The notes under the pieces were generated by a model. It made no database searches. It saw only the letters and a list, made by a program, of their open reading frames with translations, and was not told the origin of the DNA. Positions 12,184 through 24,119 of a stretch of DNA of 64,000 nucleotides are shown one piece after another. The stretch is from Megalobrama amblycephala. Taxonomy: Eukaryota; Chordata; Actinopteri; Cypriniformes; Xenocyprididae. The position numbers and the translations under genes were made by a program. The stretch spans positions 61,936,339-62,000,338 of the forward strand of contig NC_063045.1 in NCBI RefSeq assembly GCF_018812025.1, in the 5' to 3' direction. Each line of letters starts with the position of its first letter. The first letter of the stretch is position 1.

Positions 12184-12184
<1 letters not shown>
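11303..12184. other. unique DNA, possible non-coding conserved segment
   Basis: Non-repetitive. Three overlapping open frames of 71-93 residues at 11309-11629 are on both strands and lack domains. The segment 11880-12030 is more GC-rich. No function can be assigned. Confidence 0.35.

Positions 12185-12228
<44 letters not shown>
12185..12228. repeat. (CA)n microsatellite
   Basis: A pure CA run of about 44 bp. Confidence 0.97.
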
Positions 12229-12229
<1 letters not shown>

Positions 12230-12559
12230 TCTTCTGCCCCCTTCCTGGTAATGGCTTTTTAAAAGGGGGGCACTGAAAGCTTTTCTCTTCCTCTTGTCAG
12301 GTTTGTTTAAGTTAGTTAATTAGTACACGTCTGTGCCTGTCAAGCCGCTTCCCCCCGGTATTCAGAGTTTTCTTGCGGGACGGACGCGACTCCAGCAGCA
12401 GGAAGGGCTGTTTTGGGTTTGCTGACGGAGCACCTCAGAGATCAGTCAACAAACGGCCGAACGGACTCAACTAAACACACAAGAGCTCTGAGGAGACGCT
12501 GTAAACCGCCCCACCGGAGCCGGAGTGTCTCCTGGACAGAAGTTGGATTAAACGGAGAC
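12229..12559. other. unique GC-rich segment
   Basis: Non-repetitive with several CpGs (12370-12560). No splice-bounded reading frame is recognisable. It could be regulatory. Confidence 0.3.
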
Positions 12560-12566
12560 ACGTGCT

Positions 12567-13407
12567 TAGGGCCCTATGAAATCTGTTTTCCAAATTCCCT
12601 TATTTTAGGTTTTCATTTTTCTGGATTTCCGTTTTTTTCCCCCATTTTAATGTTTTTTTGGACCCCATTTTAATGGGTAAATTACATTTTAGTAATCAAA
12701 AAGCATGTCTAATTAATGGAAATCATGAAACTGAATCTGAATTAAATAAGTTTTAAAGTTTTAGGACCCTATGAAATACATATTTTTTCTCAAATTCTGT
12801 TTTATATTTACCAAATTCTGTGTTTTCTTTTTTTTTTCTGGATTCCATTTTAATGGTGTAATTACATTTTAATCAGCAAAAAGCAAAATTAATTCAAACT
12901 AATTCATAAAAACTAAAAAATTGTTAATTTTGAAAAAAAAAAAGTTTTTTTTTTTCAGAAATTCTGTGTTGAGTTTTTCTGGTAATCAATGAAGGCATAA
13001 AACATTAATTTAATTTATCTTTTAATCATATGACATTAATCAATTTAAACTAAGAGCTGCACAACAGAGCTTAAAATTAAAATATGGAATAAAAATTGTT
13101 TATTCCTTAAAAAATTAAGTTTTAATAATAATTTATTATTATTAGTGTTAATATTATGAACAATAATAATAATAATAATAATAATAAACGTAGCTAAATT
13201 CTACTGTACAACAGTAATATATTTCTGTCACAATTTCTTCAAGTTAAACTGTACTTTTATTTTGACGGGTTGCAGTGAAGACCTTTGAGTTTTTGTGTGT
13301 TTATGATATGAATATCAAATGAAACGGTAAAATGTTCACGAAGTGATTCTCAGAGATGAAGTTCATGCATTCAGAGGCTGAAAACACCACAAGCGTCATG
13401 CGTGCTT

Positions 13408-13455
<48 letters not shown>

Positions 13456-13693
13456 ATGAAACTGCACATCTGCGCCATTCATTCACACAGAGACATGCAG
13501 AACATGCAGGATTCATATTTAAGACGTCTTTTTGCAGTTTAATATTCACAGACACTACTCTATATCATGATTTAAGTGTACTGACCTCAAGATTTCTTCA
13601 TCAAAAATTTGACAAATTCCGTGAAATTCCGTGTTATACAGTAAATTCCATTTTTATGACCGAATTCTGGATCGTGGAAATCATACGGCCCTA
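12567..13693. mobile_element. hAT-like element, TAGGGCCCTATGA termini
   Basis: The left terminus TAGGGCCCTATGAAATC and the inverse of the right terminus, TAGGGCCGTATGATTTC, form inverted repeats about 1.13 kb apart. Flanking near-repeats ACGTGCTT and ACATGCTC agree at 6 of 8 bases, one mismatch being at a CpG. The left end is partly duplicated inside the element near 12760 (GGACCCTATGAAATAC). The interior is T-rich and carries an (AAT)n tract at 13160-13187 and a (TG)n tract at 13410-13452. A related copy lies at 26393. Confidence 0.7.
13410..13452. repeat. (TG)n microsatellite
   Basis: A pure TG run of about 42 bp within the preceding element, absent from the related copy at 26.4-27.5 kb. 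It therefore arose or expanded after the copies separated, or was lost from the other. Confidence 0.97.
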
Positions 13694-13783
13694 CATGCTC
13701 CTCAGACTGATCTCTAATGTCTCAATATGACAAACATGAGCTGAACTGCTATCCACATTCATTTTACAGCTCTATATCCTTAA

Positions 13784-14386
13784 TAGGATTGCAAAGGGAC
13801 GGAAGGTTTGCAGTAAATTTCCGGAAACTTTACCTGGGGAATTTTGGATATATTTGGAAACTTAACAGGAATTTATAGGAATTAATTGTAAATTTTGGGA
13901 AATTTATATAAATGTATAATATTTATATAAAATGTATCATCTATAAACATAAATATAAACATTTTGTTTGGTCATAACATGAAATTTCTTTTTCGCAATT
14001 AATTCCAATTTAGTAAATATGTAAAATACATATTTTTATTGCAGCAATTGTTAAGTGTTATTTATTTCAGTGTCACATGATCCTTCAGAAATCATTCTAA
14101 TATGCTGATTTGATACTTTGCTATTAATTGAATATCCCTGCAGTAAGTAGTTGCTGTGTGAATGTCAGGGTAAAAATTCAACTGAAAATGCATCAAATCT
14201 GGTTGTTTTAACCAAAATAATTTTTGGGGTTTTTTTCAACTACATTTAAGTACCCTGTTATAGGCTAACCTGCAATTTTGCAAATTCCCTGTTTATTCCC
14301 ACTAATTCCCGTTAATTCCCATATATTCCCATTATTTCCCATGGAAAGTTTCCAGCTTTGAAAATTCCCGGAATTTTGCAACCCTA
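13784..14386. mobile_element. hAT-type MITE with perfect 8-bp target duplication
   Basis: The flanks 13776-13783 and 14387-14394 are both ATCCTTAA. The right terminus read inverted is TAGGGTTGCAAAATTCCGG, and the left is TAGGATTGCAAAGGGACGG. GGAAACTTT/AAAGTTTCC motifs are mirrored inside. The length is 603 bp and there is no transposase. It contains, near 14072-14101, a short piece (GTCACATGATCCTTCAGAAA) also found in the foldback repeat at 24.1-24.8 kb. The intact duplication implies a fairly young insertion. Confidence 0.9.
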
Positions 14387-14394
14387 ATCCTTAA

Positions 14395-14931
14395 TGTATA
14401 ATTATTGTGTCATTGCTATTTTTCCTTCAGAATACGAAACATATGAGACAAAGTTAATACTCAAATGAAACATTCAGTCCTGAGCTAAGAGAATTCATAT
14501 ACACAGTATCTATCATTTTCTAGAAGAATATATAGTGTTGCATTTGTAAATACAAGCAAAAATGTTCATTCAACAAATAAAACCCTCACAAATCGACTGT
14601 ATAATATCAACATTTGTCTTTATACAATCCAGGCCTGCATCAAAAAATGAATTTGGCTAGTTTGAAATGGATATTGATTTAGCACTCGTGGCGATGCAAA
14701 CTGACAGGTTTGTTGTAAGATCAAGGCACAGATGTACGCCCCGCGGCGGCTATAAAAGTTAAAGGAGAACTGATGAATACATTCCTGAATCTGTCATAAC
14801 CTCCAATATGCTTCAGCTCGGACCACATCCAGAGATCCAGTAAAACACAGATTTCACCTACAAGAGACTTTCATCCTCTAGATAATGTAGGTATTAGGTA
14901 CTTATTTTGAATAAGTAATTACTTTGCAACT

Positions 14932-14937
<6 letters not shown>
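14395..14937. other. unique DNA, possible regulatory segment
   Basis: Non-repetitive. A GC-rich stretch around 14690-14760 (GCCCCGCGGCGGC) stands out of AT-rich surroundings. No gene seen. Confidence 0.3.

Positions 14938-15010
<73 letters not shown>
14938..15010. repeat. (TA)n microsatellite
   Basis: A pure TA run of about 73 bp. Confidence 0.97.
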
Positions 15011-15012
<2 letters not shown>

Positions 15013-16084
15013 GATAGTAAACTGTCTCAAATGTGCTCAGATTTGCCAGATCTCAATAAGAACTCAAACATTTCTCAGCAAATCCCCTCAAAATCGCCAT
15101 TTCTCCACATTAATTTGACTGTATGACAACAATCAACTTGTTTTCAGTCAACAAACTCTCTCTGTAAGAGAAAAAAAAAAAAAAAAGGAAACAAAGTTTA
15201 TACTTAAGCCAAACACATCAGAGAACCCCATTAAGTCTCATAAAAGAGCAATAATATTTTCCTCTGAGCTCTCCGGTTCTGATAACGTTTCGTGTTCAAC
15301 ATTAGCTGATCTGGCTGCTGCTGTCACTTTAAACCACAAACAACATTCATCTACAAGCTTCAGCTCTGGCAAGGCGAAACACTGCCAAACAACGAAAAAC
15401 AAATAAAAACCTCTGCCAGAGGGAGCGCGAAAGCCACGTTTTACAGATGAGCGTAATTCCGATGAGGCTTTTAACACCAAAACCACATAAAAAGACAGTG
15501 GAGGTGGACGGGTCGATGGCTGTGTTACAATAATTTGAAAACACTCCAGAGTTCACAGCTTTGCAATGTATCACGTTGCTCATTAGCATGCATGCGGTAC
15601 GGCCCCACAGAAATCAATAAATCACCAGCACCCGCTCGGCTCGCTCTTCCCTCAGAGTACTTATTATTGATCATAAACGAAGCAAAAATGGAGCTGCAGC
15701 TCGGAGAACCACATTACTTATCTGGGCTTCAAACGAACAAGTTCATAGATGAGAGGAGACAGTCGGAAAGAGACGACTGGGGCATTTCGGATGCATTTCG
15801 ACAACGAGCAGAAGGAAGCAACAAAAGAGTTTTCAGACTATATTCTGGCTACAAGGTCACTTTTCACAAACTCTATGAAACGGGGCTGAGCGCCATTCAG
15901 AATCTCTTTGAAAAATTATATTTCATTGAATCTGAATTGAACTGAATGGGAAATGAGGCTGTAAACAGGTGGAGAATTGCAATTGTAGTTCACTGAAATG
16001 AATTAAAATTCTAAGAAATATAACTATGAATTTTAATTAGAGAAGCAAAGTTTATTTATAGGCCTATAGAATGAATCAATGAAG
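15011..16084. other. unique DNA with unassigned open frames
   Basis: Contains a poly-A run at 15170-15186, and overlapping open frames at 15238-15589 (minus) and 15535-15945 (plus, 136 codons). I see no domain, signal peptide or repeat in the plus-strand frame, and no acceptor or donor context that would make it an exon. Non-coding is the default reading. Confidence 0.35.
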
Positions 16085-18505
16085 GAACAACAGAGTGAAC
16101 GAACAAACAAAAAATAGAATTAATAAACATGAACGAACAAACAGAATGAATAAACAAACAGAATGAACAAATGAACGAACAGAATAAATTAATGAATAAA
16201 CAGAATAAACAGAATAAATGAATGAATGAATACAACAGAATGAAACAGAATGAACGAACAAACAAACAAACGAATAAACAAACAATAAGTTTGAAACAGT
16301 ACCTTATAGCCACCAGAAGTGTTAAAACGACAATAAACCTCATTTTAACAAACTATGAACAACAGAACGTACAACAGAATGAAAGAGGGAATGAACAATA
16401 GAACGGATGAACAAACAAACAAACAAATAAACAAATAAGTTTGAAAAGGTACCACCAGAAAAGCCACCAGAAAAGTGTTAAAATGACAATAAACTTCATT
16501 TTGACTAAATCAGTATGAACAAAAGAACGTACAACAGAATAAAAGAGCAAATGAACAATAGAACAGACGAATGAACGAACAAACAAATAAACAACCAAAC
16601 AATAAGTTTGAAACAGTTTCTTATAGCCACCAGAAGTGTTAAAACGACAATAAACCTCATTTTGACAAACTATGAACAACAGAACGTACAAAACAAAACG
16701 AAAGAGCAAATGAACAATAGAACAGACGAATGAACGAACGAACAAACGAATAAACAACCAAACAATAAGTTTGAAACAGTTTCTTATAGCCACCAGAAGT
16801 GTTAAAACGACTAATAAACCTCATTTTGACAAACTATGAACAACAGAACGTACAAAACAAAACGAAAGAGCAAATGAACAATAGAACAGACGAATGAACG
16901 AACGAACAAACAAATAAACAACCAAACAATAAGTTTGAAACAGTTTCTTATAGCCACCAGAAGTGTTAAAACGACAATAAACCTCATTTTGACAAACTAT
17001 GAACAACAGAACGTACAAAACAAAACGAAAGAGCAAATGAACAATAGAACAGACGAATGAACGAACAAACAAACGAATAAACAACCAAACAATAAGTTTG
17101 AAACAGTTTCTTATAGCCACCAGAAGTGTTAAAACGACAATAAACCTCATTTTGACAAACTATGAACAACAGAACGTACAAAACGAAAGAGCAAATGAAC
17201 AATAGAACAGACGAATGAACGAACGAACAAACGAATAAACAACCAAACAATAAGTTTGAAACAGTTTCTTATAGCCACCAGAAGTGTTAAAACGACAATA
17301 AACCTCATTTTGACAAACTATGAACAACAGAACGTACAAAACAAAACGAAAGAGCAAATGAACAATAGAACAGATGAATGAACGAAACGAACAAACGAAT
17401 AAACAACCAAACAATAAGTTTGAAACAGTACCTTATAGCCACCAGAAGTGTTAAAACGACAATAAACCTCATTTTGACAAACTATGAACAACAGAATGAA
17501 AGAGCAAATGAACAATAGAACAGATGAATGAACGAACGAACAAACGAATAAACAACCAAACAATAAGTTTGAAAGAGTTTCTTATAGCCACCAGAAGTGT
17601 TAAAACGACAATAAACCTCATTTTGACAAACTATGAACAACAGAACGTACAAAACAAAACGAAAGAGCAAATGAACAATAGAACAGATGAATGAACGAAC
17701 GAACAAACGAATAAACAACCAAACAATAAGTTTGAAACAGTTTCTTATAGCCACCAGAAGTGTTAAAACGACAATAAACCTCATTTTGACAAACTATGAA
17801 CAACAGAACGTACAAAACAAAACGAAAGAGCAAATGAACAATAGAACAGATGAATGAACGAACGAACAAACGAATAAACAACCAAACAATAAGTTTGAAA
17901 CAGTTTCTTATAGCCACCAGAAGTGTTAAAACGACAATAAACCTCATTTTGACAAACTATGAACAACAGAACGTACAAAACAAAACGAAAGAGCAAATGA
18001 ACAATAGAACAGACGAATGAACGAACGAACAAACGAATAAACAACCAAACAATAAGTTTGAAACAGTTCCTTATAGCCACCAGCAAAGTGTTAAAACGAC
18101 AATAAACCTCATTTTGATAAACTATGAACAACAGAACGTACAAAACAAAACGAAAGAGCAAATGAACAATAGAACAGATGAATGAACGAACGAACAAACG
18201 AATAAACAACCAAAACGACAATAAACCTCATTTTGACAAACTATGAACAACAGAACGTACAAAACAAAACGAAAGAGCAAATGAACAATAGAACAGATGA
18301 ATGAACGAACGAACAAACGAATAAACAACCAAACAATAAGTTTGAAACAGTACCTTATAGCCACCAGAAGTGTTAAAACGACAATAAACCTCATTTTGAC
18401 AAACTATGAACAACAGAATGAAAGAGCAAATGAACAATAGAACAGATGAATGAACGAACGAACGAACAAACGAATAAACAACCAAACAATAAGTTTGAAA
18501 CAGTA
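16085..18505. repeat. 163-bp satellite array grown from a tetranucleotide repeat
   Basis: The marker AATAAGTTTGAAACAGT recurs at 16284, 16601, 16764, 16928, 17091, 17249, 17413, 17562, 17725, 17888, 18051, 18335 and 18488, with variants such as 16434. The usual spacing is 163-164 bp. Shorter units of 149-153 bp lack GTACAAAACAAAAC. Each unit has a GAAC/GAAT/AAAC tetranucleotide part and a unique part (AGCCACCAGAAGTGTTAAAACG). The first 200 bp is only degenerate tetranucleotide repeat, which suggests the array arose from it. Minus-strand frames here are by-products of the repeat. Confidence 0.95.
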
Positions 18506-19560
18506 TGACGACAAACATCATTTTTACTAACTAAACCAGTATGAAGTATAAGCTGGTGACGAGCGACGCTGCTCTTTTCAGCAGTGATACAGAAACAGGA
18601 CATCTGTGGGAACAAACACGAGGACGGACACCTGCGCCTGGAAACTTCACTGGACTTCCTGAAGCCTCTCGGGCTTCACATTCTTGCCCTTTCCTTTAGT
18701 TCGGCAGAAACACAAAACAAGCTCTTTTTACTCAGCAGGGCACGAGGCACAGATTGAACTAATGAAAAGGCCGAAAGAGCGAGAGACAGAGACAGAGATG
18801 GAAGTGGAGAAGAGAGACGAGATGTCTCCAGAAGAGCAGCACATGAAAGCAGAGGCCTGCTGGTGCGGCGGATCACCATCCCAGTCACTTACAGCCGCTG
18901 GAAAATGCTGCTGACTCTAATTAGTTATTTAGACACCGAGTACAGCATGGGCTCATGTAGCCGGCAGACTTCTGAAGACTTCCATGTTTTGCCATACGGA
19001 GGAACTGTACGGCGCCTCAGGTTTCCAGTCGCTCTCTTTTTTTCCAGACGGTTTTCCGAGACTGCTGGGAAGCACATTTGCAATTCTGTATTGATAATCA
19101 GCTCTGCCGAGAACATCTCTCAATATTGGATCAGCTGGCCGCTCTCACCGCTGCTTTTGTTCATAAATTATAGCAATTCGTAACGACCAGGATTTCCATA
19201 ATATGCTAATAGCAGCCTTCTATGTCATTAAATAAAGCTGTTAAGGAATTAATATGATTACAGAGGCATCGCGTATGCTTTTAATGATGCATGGCGGGGA
19301 AACGGCTTGTATTTTTCATAATGCTTATTTTGATATCGGCGTGATGATCTGCTCTGCCGCTCTCTCACCGCACACAAAGCCGTCGGCTTCATCAGCATGC
19401 TGTCAGTCAAACGCGCCGTCGTGTCACTTCACGCCACGGCTTATGTACCGACCTACGCATGACGAACTCTCAGAAAATTATTACTGACATCTAAAGAAAG
19501 AAAAGCCGTTCTGGAGGCATCATGCACAGCGTTCTCTGATGTGATACTGAAAAATATTTA
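18506..19560. other. unique DNA, candidate conserved non-coding block
   Basis: Mixed composition with GC-rich sub-blocks at 18540-18680 and 18850-19180 and an AT-rich stretch after 19180. Open frames up to 106 codons on both strands show no domain. No repeat was recognised. Confidence 0.3.
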
Positions 19561-19797
19561 CTGAAAAACAAATTAAAAAACTCCTGCAAACTGTTATGTG
19601 AGCATTTTACTTTTCACTAACAAAAAAAAACAAAAAAACATGGGAAAATCATGTATTATTTGGACAAGAATCACAGAAGAATTTGGCATTTACAGGGTAC
19701 TTAAAAGAATACCACTGCTTTTCCAAAAAACATACTATTACAGTATTTAACTTTATTTTTATGTCATATAATATATATATATAAATAAATATTTAAA

Positions 19798-19867
<70 letters not shown>

Positions 19868-20280
19868 AAATAACTATAAAATATTTAATTTTTATATGTT
19901 ATATTTATTTTTATATTTATGTTTATTCGGTTTAAGTCATTTTGATAAGTGCTTGTCATTTTTAGTAGTTTTAATATTTTTTAAACATTTATTTATTTAG
20001 TTTTAGTACTTCAACATAAACATATTTTATTTCATTTAATTGCCAGGGTAACATTCCTAATTTTCAGAATTTTTAGTTTTTAAGTTTTAGTTTGTCATCT
20101 CTAATATATATATATATATATATATATATGAACTTCACTTGAATAACCTGAAATTAACTTATTTATTTATTTTTTTTCCCTAGGTATATTTCAGTTAATG
20201 AAAATAATTTAATTACAAATTAATTTTAATAGTTTTAGTTAACAATAACAGGAATGTGCATGCACATTAACCATGGACCA
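19561..20280. repeat. AT-rich tract with (TA)n microsatellites
   Basis: TA runs at about 19768-19782, 19802-19851 and 20103-20129 lie in T-rich, low-complexity DNA with many ATTTTTAGTT-type words. No gene signal. Confidence 0.85.
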
Positions 20281-21245
20281 GCTTTAAAAAAAATTTAAGT
20301 GTGATTTGAGCTGAAAAAGCAAAAATGATGATACCACTGTATGGTCACTTTATATTGCCGATTTGAAATATGTTATTGAAGCAACAAACTCAAAGAGTTT
20401 TAGAGATTCTGTTCTTTCCCCATTCCAGCAGACAAAGCGGTATTTCTATTTTAAAAATGCATTTACATAATAAATAATAAAAAACAAATAGGATGGCCAC
20501 CAACTTGCCTTAAAAGTGAAGCGCACAACTAGTGGCATCAAATGGAATTGCAGTCTGTTTGTTTTGAGCTGGACATAGAAACAATGGGAGATGTGTAGCA
20601 TGTCTTCTGCAGATATTCAAACCTCAGAAGTGAAAAGCGCAGTCACATTAGTGGCGTCTGGGTTAACAGACATCTCATTGAGCGCGCCCACCTGTGCGTG
20701 TGGCACAGTCATCTGTCTGGCAGCTGGTGGCTCTTTTCCTCGGGCGGCTCTGCCTAATGGTTCCTCCTCTCCCTTTAGATGGCCGGCCACTTAACCCTGC
20801 CAGCATGAAGGGCTCAAACAGCATCTTACCAACTCACATTTGTGCTCTGAAAATAAATGATTCATGAGATAACCGGCAGGCCAAAATAAACAGACATCTC
20901 AGCCCGGTTCACCCCAAGACTTTACCCTAATCTGCAGGGTAAGGGCTCTTCAAGATGTCTGTAATGATACGGTGCGGGGTGAACGTGAGCACACACAGAT
21001 CTGGTTCTCTGGCAGTCGACGGACTCTTTCTCCCAGCTACCAATCACCAGAGACAGCGTACAATTACTTCACGGATGGGACATTTAAAGAATTACAAACC
21101 CGGACTCACGCAGCCACAAGAGATGCATGCAAAAGCAACCGGCGGTTGTGCTTTTCTTGGACTTTCCATGACTTAAATCTGGGTATCCTTAAAGGAATGT
21201 TCCATATTCAATACAAGTTAAGCTCTATCAACAGCATTTGTTTCA
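20281..21245. other. unique DNA, candidate conserved non-coding block
   Basis: The part from 20590 to 21180 is non-repetitive and relatively GC-rich (AGATGGCCGGCCACTTAACC near 20777). Chance open frames of 67-95 codons overlap on the plus strand. A CTCCCTTTAG resembling a splice acceptor near 20769 is not followed by a recognisable exon. Confidence 0.3.
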
Positions 21246-22404
21246 TACGGAGCCCCTGAAGGGACATGGTGAAGGAAAAAAATATGAGATAGGAGGAAAA
21301 TGATTTTGCAATGCTTTTGAATTTGCGTTTACGCACAAAGAACAAAGTTGTGCGAGCAAACTTTTTTAAGCGAACGCAACGTTTCTCGGGAGAACACTAA
21401 AGTTTTGTGAGGGAATGCAACGTTTCTCGGGAGAACACTAAAGTTTTGTGAGGGAACGCATCATTTCTCGGGAGAACACTAAAGTTTTGTGAGGGAACGC
21501 ATCATTTCTCGGGAGAACACTAAAGTTTTGTGAGGGAACGCATCATTTCTCGGGAGAACACTAAAGTTTTGTGAGGGAACGCATCATTTCTCGGGAGAAC
21601 ACTAAAGTTTTGTGAGGGAACGCAACGTTTCTCGGGAGAACGCAAAAGTTATGCGAGCGAACGCAACGTTTCTCGGGAGAACGCAAAAGTTATGCGAGCG
21701 AACGCAACGTTTCTCGGGAGAACGCAAAAGTTTTGCGAGCGAACGCAACGTTTCTCGGGAGAACGCAAAAGTTATGCGAGCGAACGCAACGTTTCTCGGG
21801 AGAACTCAAAAGTTTTGTGAGCGAACGCAACGTTTCTCGGGAGAACGCAAAAGTTATGCGAGCGAACGCAACGTTTCTCGGGAGAACGCAAAAGTTTTGC
21901 GAGCGAACGCAACGTTTCTCGGGAGAACGCAAAAGTTATGCGAGCGAACGCAACGTTTCTCGGGAGAACGCAAAAGTTTTGCGAGCGAACGCAACGTTTC
22001 TCGGGAGAACGCAAAAGTTATGCGAGCGAACGCAACGCTTCTCGGGAGAACGCAATAGTTATGCGAGCGAACGCAACGTTTCTCGGGAGAACGCAAAAGT
22101 TTTGTGTGGGAACGCAACGTTTCTCGGGAGAACGCAAAAGTTTTGTTAGGGAACGAAATGTTTTTCGGGAGAACGCAAAAGTTATGCGAGCGAACGCAAC
22201 GTTTCTCGGGAGAACGCAAAAGTTTTGTGAGGGAACGAAATGTTTTTCGGCAAGCGAATGCAAAATTTCCCAGGAGAACGCAAAAGTTATGCAAACGAAC
22301 GCAATGTTTCTTGAGGACCGCGAGCAAACGCAAAAGCATTGAAATATATTTTTTCCTCCCATCCCATATTTTTTCCATGACCATGTCCCTTTAGGGGCTC
22401 CGTA
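21246..22404. mobile_element. TIR element carrying a 41-bp minisatellite
   Basis: Inverted termini of about 55 bp begin TACGGAGCCCCTGAAGGGAC at 21246 and, inverted, TACGGAGCCCCTAAAGGGAC ending at 22404. The flanking hexamer GTTTCA is present immediately outside both ends (21240-21245 and 22405-22410), as expected of a target-site duplication. Between the termini is little besides a tandem array. A 6-bp duplication is not the usual length for hAT (8), Harbinger (3) or Tc1 (2), so I leave the superfamily open. Confidence 0.85.
21360..22340. repeat. CpG-rich 41-bp minisatellite (about 24 copies)
   Basis: The 41-bp unit contains TTTCTCGGGAGAACGCAAAAG followed by a GTTATGCGAGCGAACGCAACG-like half. 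Up to about 21620 the units read AACACTAAAGTTTTGTGAGG and are nearly identical to one another. From 21620 the units carry about six CpGs each. After 22100 they diverge. Because 41 is not a multiple of three and the unit lacks stops, long frames appear on both strands (up to 176 codons). These are by-products and not genes. Confidence 0.95.
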
Positions 22405-22913
22405 GTTTCATAATTTTGAACACCATAGAAAATAATTCCTGTCTTACTGCTCTTAAAAAAGCAAAAATATATTTTTTTATTTTTACATACACATATATAT
22501 AATTAACATTTTTTTTGTATATTTTTGGGTTTAAAAAGCAAAAAAATATTTTTGTTAAATCATGCACATGAAAATTTTGTTGAAAAAGATTTATTTTATT
22601 TGACTAAAATATTCAAGGGGATAAAATCTATTTTGTTAACGCTAAAATTTAGATTTCAAAAAATAGGCTAAAACATTTAAGTTTCACATTTAATGATATA
22701 TAAGATAAGTAACTAGCAGGATAATAATAAATATAAAAAAATTACAGTAACTTGGGCAGGATGTGGCTTAAAAATTTTTTGTTTTTTTTTATGGTTATAA
22801 ATGTAATTGTTAGTCCTACTCTTAATTAACAGTTTTTTGCATTACATTGAAATTGCATTATGATTTTTGCTTTATTATTTTTTTTTAAATGTACAGTATA
22901 AATGCACATAAAG

Positions 22914-22947
<34 letters not shown>

Positions 22948-23100
22948 TTGTATTGAATCAGCAAATTCCTTTGTCCTTGGAGGACAGGCAGGGAACGTGA
23001 AAAGTGCGTGAAAAGACACACAGCACAGGAAGCACTCCAGTGTCTGCGTCTTTGTTGAAACACTTGATTGTAGATGAAGTTCATACCAGAGATTCATTAC
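22405..23100. other. AT-rich low-complexity DNA with a (TA)n run
   Basis: T- and A-rich sequence with a TA microsatellite at about 22915-22944. The last 150 bp is more ordinary. Nothing else seen. Confidence 0.7.
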
Positions 23101-24119
23101 TCTAAAAGCAGAACGAAACTGTGAGTTTCAATGGAGTAAGACATCCTGCCTGCCGCTATATAAGGATGCATTAGTTTGAATGATAACGTATACGTGACAC
23201 CCAGAGACGCATGGATTTTTCTGCACGTATGAAATATTAATGCCCAATATTAGCCGTCTTTGTCACTTCAATCACAGCTGAGGCTTCTGAAGGTGCTAAT
23301 GGAAGTGGACCGTGCTGGAGGTGAGGCGGGGGGTCGGGGTCTCACGGGCAGCGCAGCGAATGGAGCGATAGAATCAAGCAGTACTGATGACTTCATATAG
23401 CGCCATGACAACAGCGCCCTACCAGAGGCGCTCTGCATGTCAAAGCATGCCTGCAGTCGACGCCCTCCAGGCCACGGCTGACTTTGACATGAATGTAGAG
23501 TGACCTGCTGGTGTGGAGCGGGCGGCCCGTCACAACGGCTCCAGCGCAGGGTTATTATAGGCAACTAAAATCAGAGAAGAAAATCATTTAATTTGTGTGA
23601 AATGTTTTGAAGTACTATAACGAGTTGACGTGAATCACTAAAACAAATAGGTCAGGTCAGGATAGGAACTCCGTTCTGACTGGCTGCCTTAGCGCATCAC
23701 GTGACCAGGTGGGCGGGGTGCGAGGAGAGGTAGGGCACATCCCAGAGGCCCTGCGTTTTAGAGTTCACGTAATCCTGCCGGGTTTAAGTGTTACGCCAAG
23801 CTCTTTCTTGCTAAAACTCTTTTTTCTTTTCCTATCATTCCCTCCATCTCTTTCCCCAACTTCCCCCTCCAAACAGCTTCTTATTCATTATTCACTCTCA
23901 CACGCGGTCCATGGCCTTTCCGCAGATCAAAATTCTGCACAGGTTCCAGGAGCTTCTGGCACACAGGCAGGTATTTGAAGGGGAATTCTGGGGTTGTGGC
24001 TTTCAAATAAACACACCTTTATCCCTTAATCTGCTTTAAGATTCTGTTTCAAATCTGAAGACGCCTGACGCATCACCACACACGTGAAACATAATCACCA
24101 ATGACAACTTACAGTACTG
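23101..24119. other. unique DNA, candidate conserved non-coding block
   Basis: Non-repetitive, GC-rich at 23270-23560 and 23690-23790, with a pyrimidine-rich tract at 23800-23880. Open frames of 89-98 codons lack domains. No RNA gene seen. Confidence 0.3.

Noticed and set aside
15535..15945. 136-codon open frame as a small gene
   Set aside because: No domain, signal, splice context or codon pattern that I can recognise, and overlapping frames exist on the other strand.
16056..18615. Hydrophobic minus-strand frames as membrane proteins
   Set aside because: They are translations of the 163-bp satellite. The apparent hydrophobicity comes from the AAC/AAA-rich repeat read in reverse.
20769..20790. 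Splice acceptor CTCCCTTTAG followed by an exon
   Set aside because: The following frame ends within a few codons and matches nothing I recognise.
21612..22394. Long frames on both strands over the 41-bp array as genes
   Set aside because: A stop-free unit of 41 bp gives open frames in several registers on both strands at once. The sequence is tandem repeat inside a mobile element.
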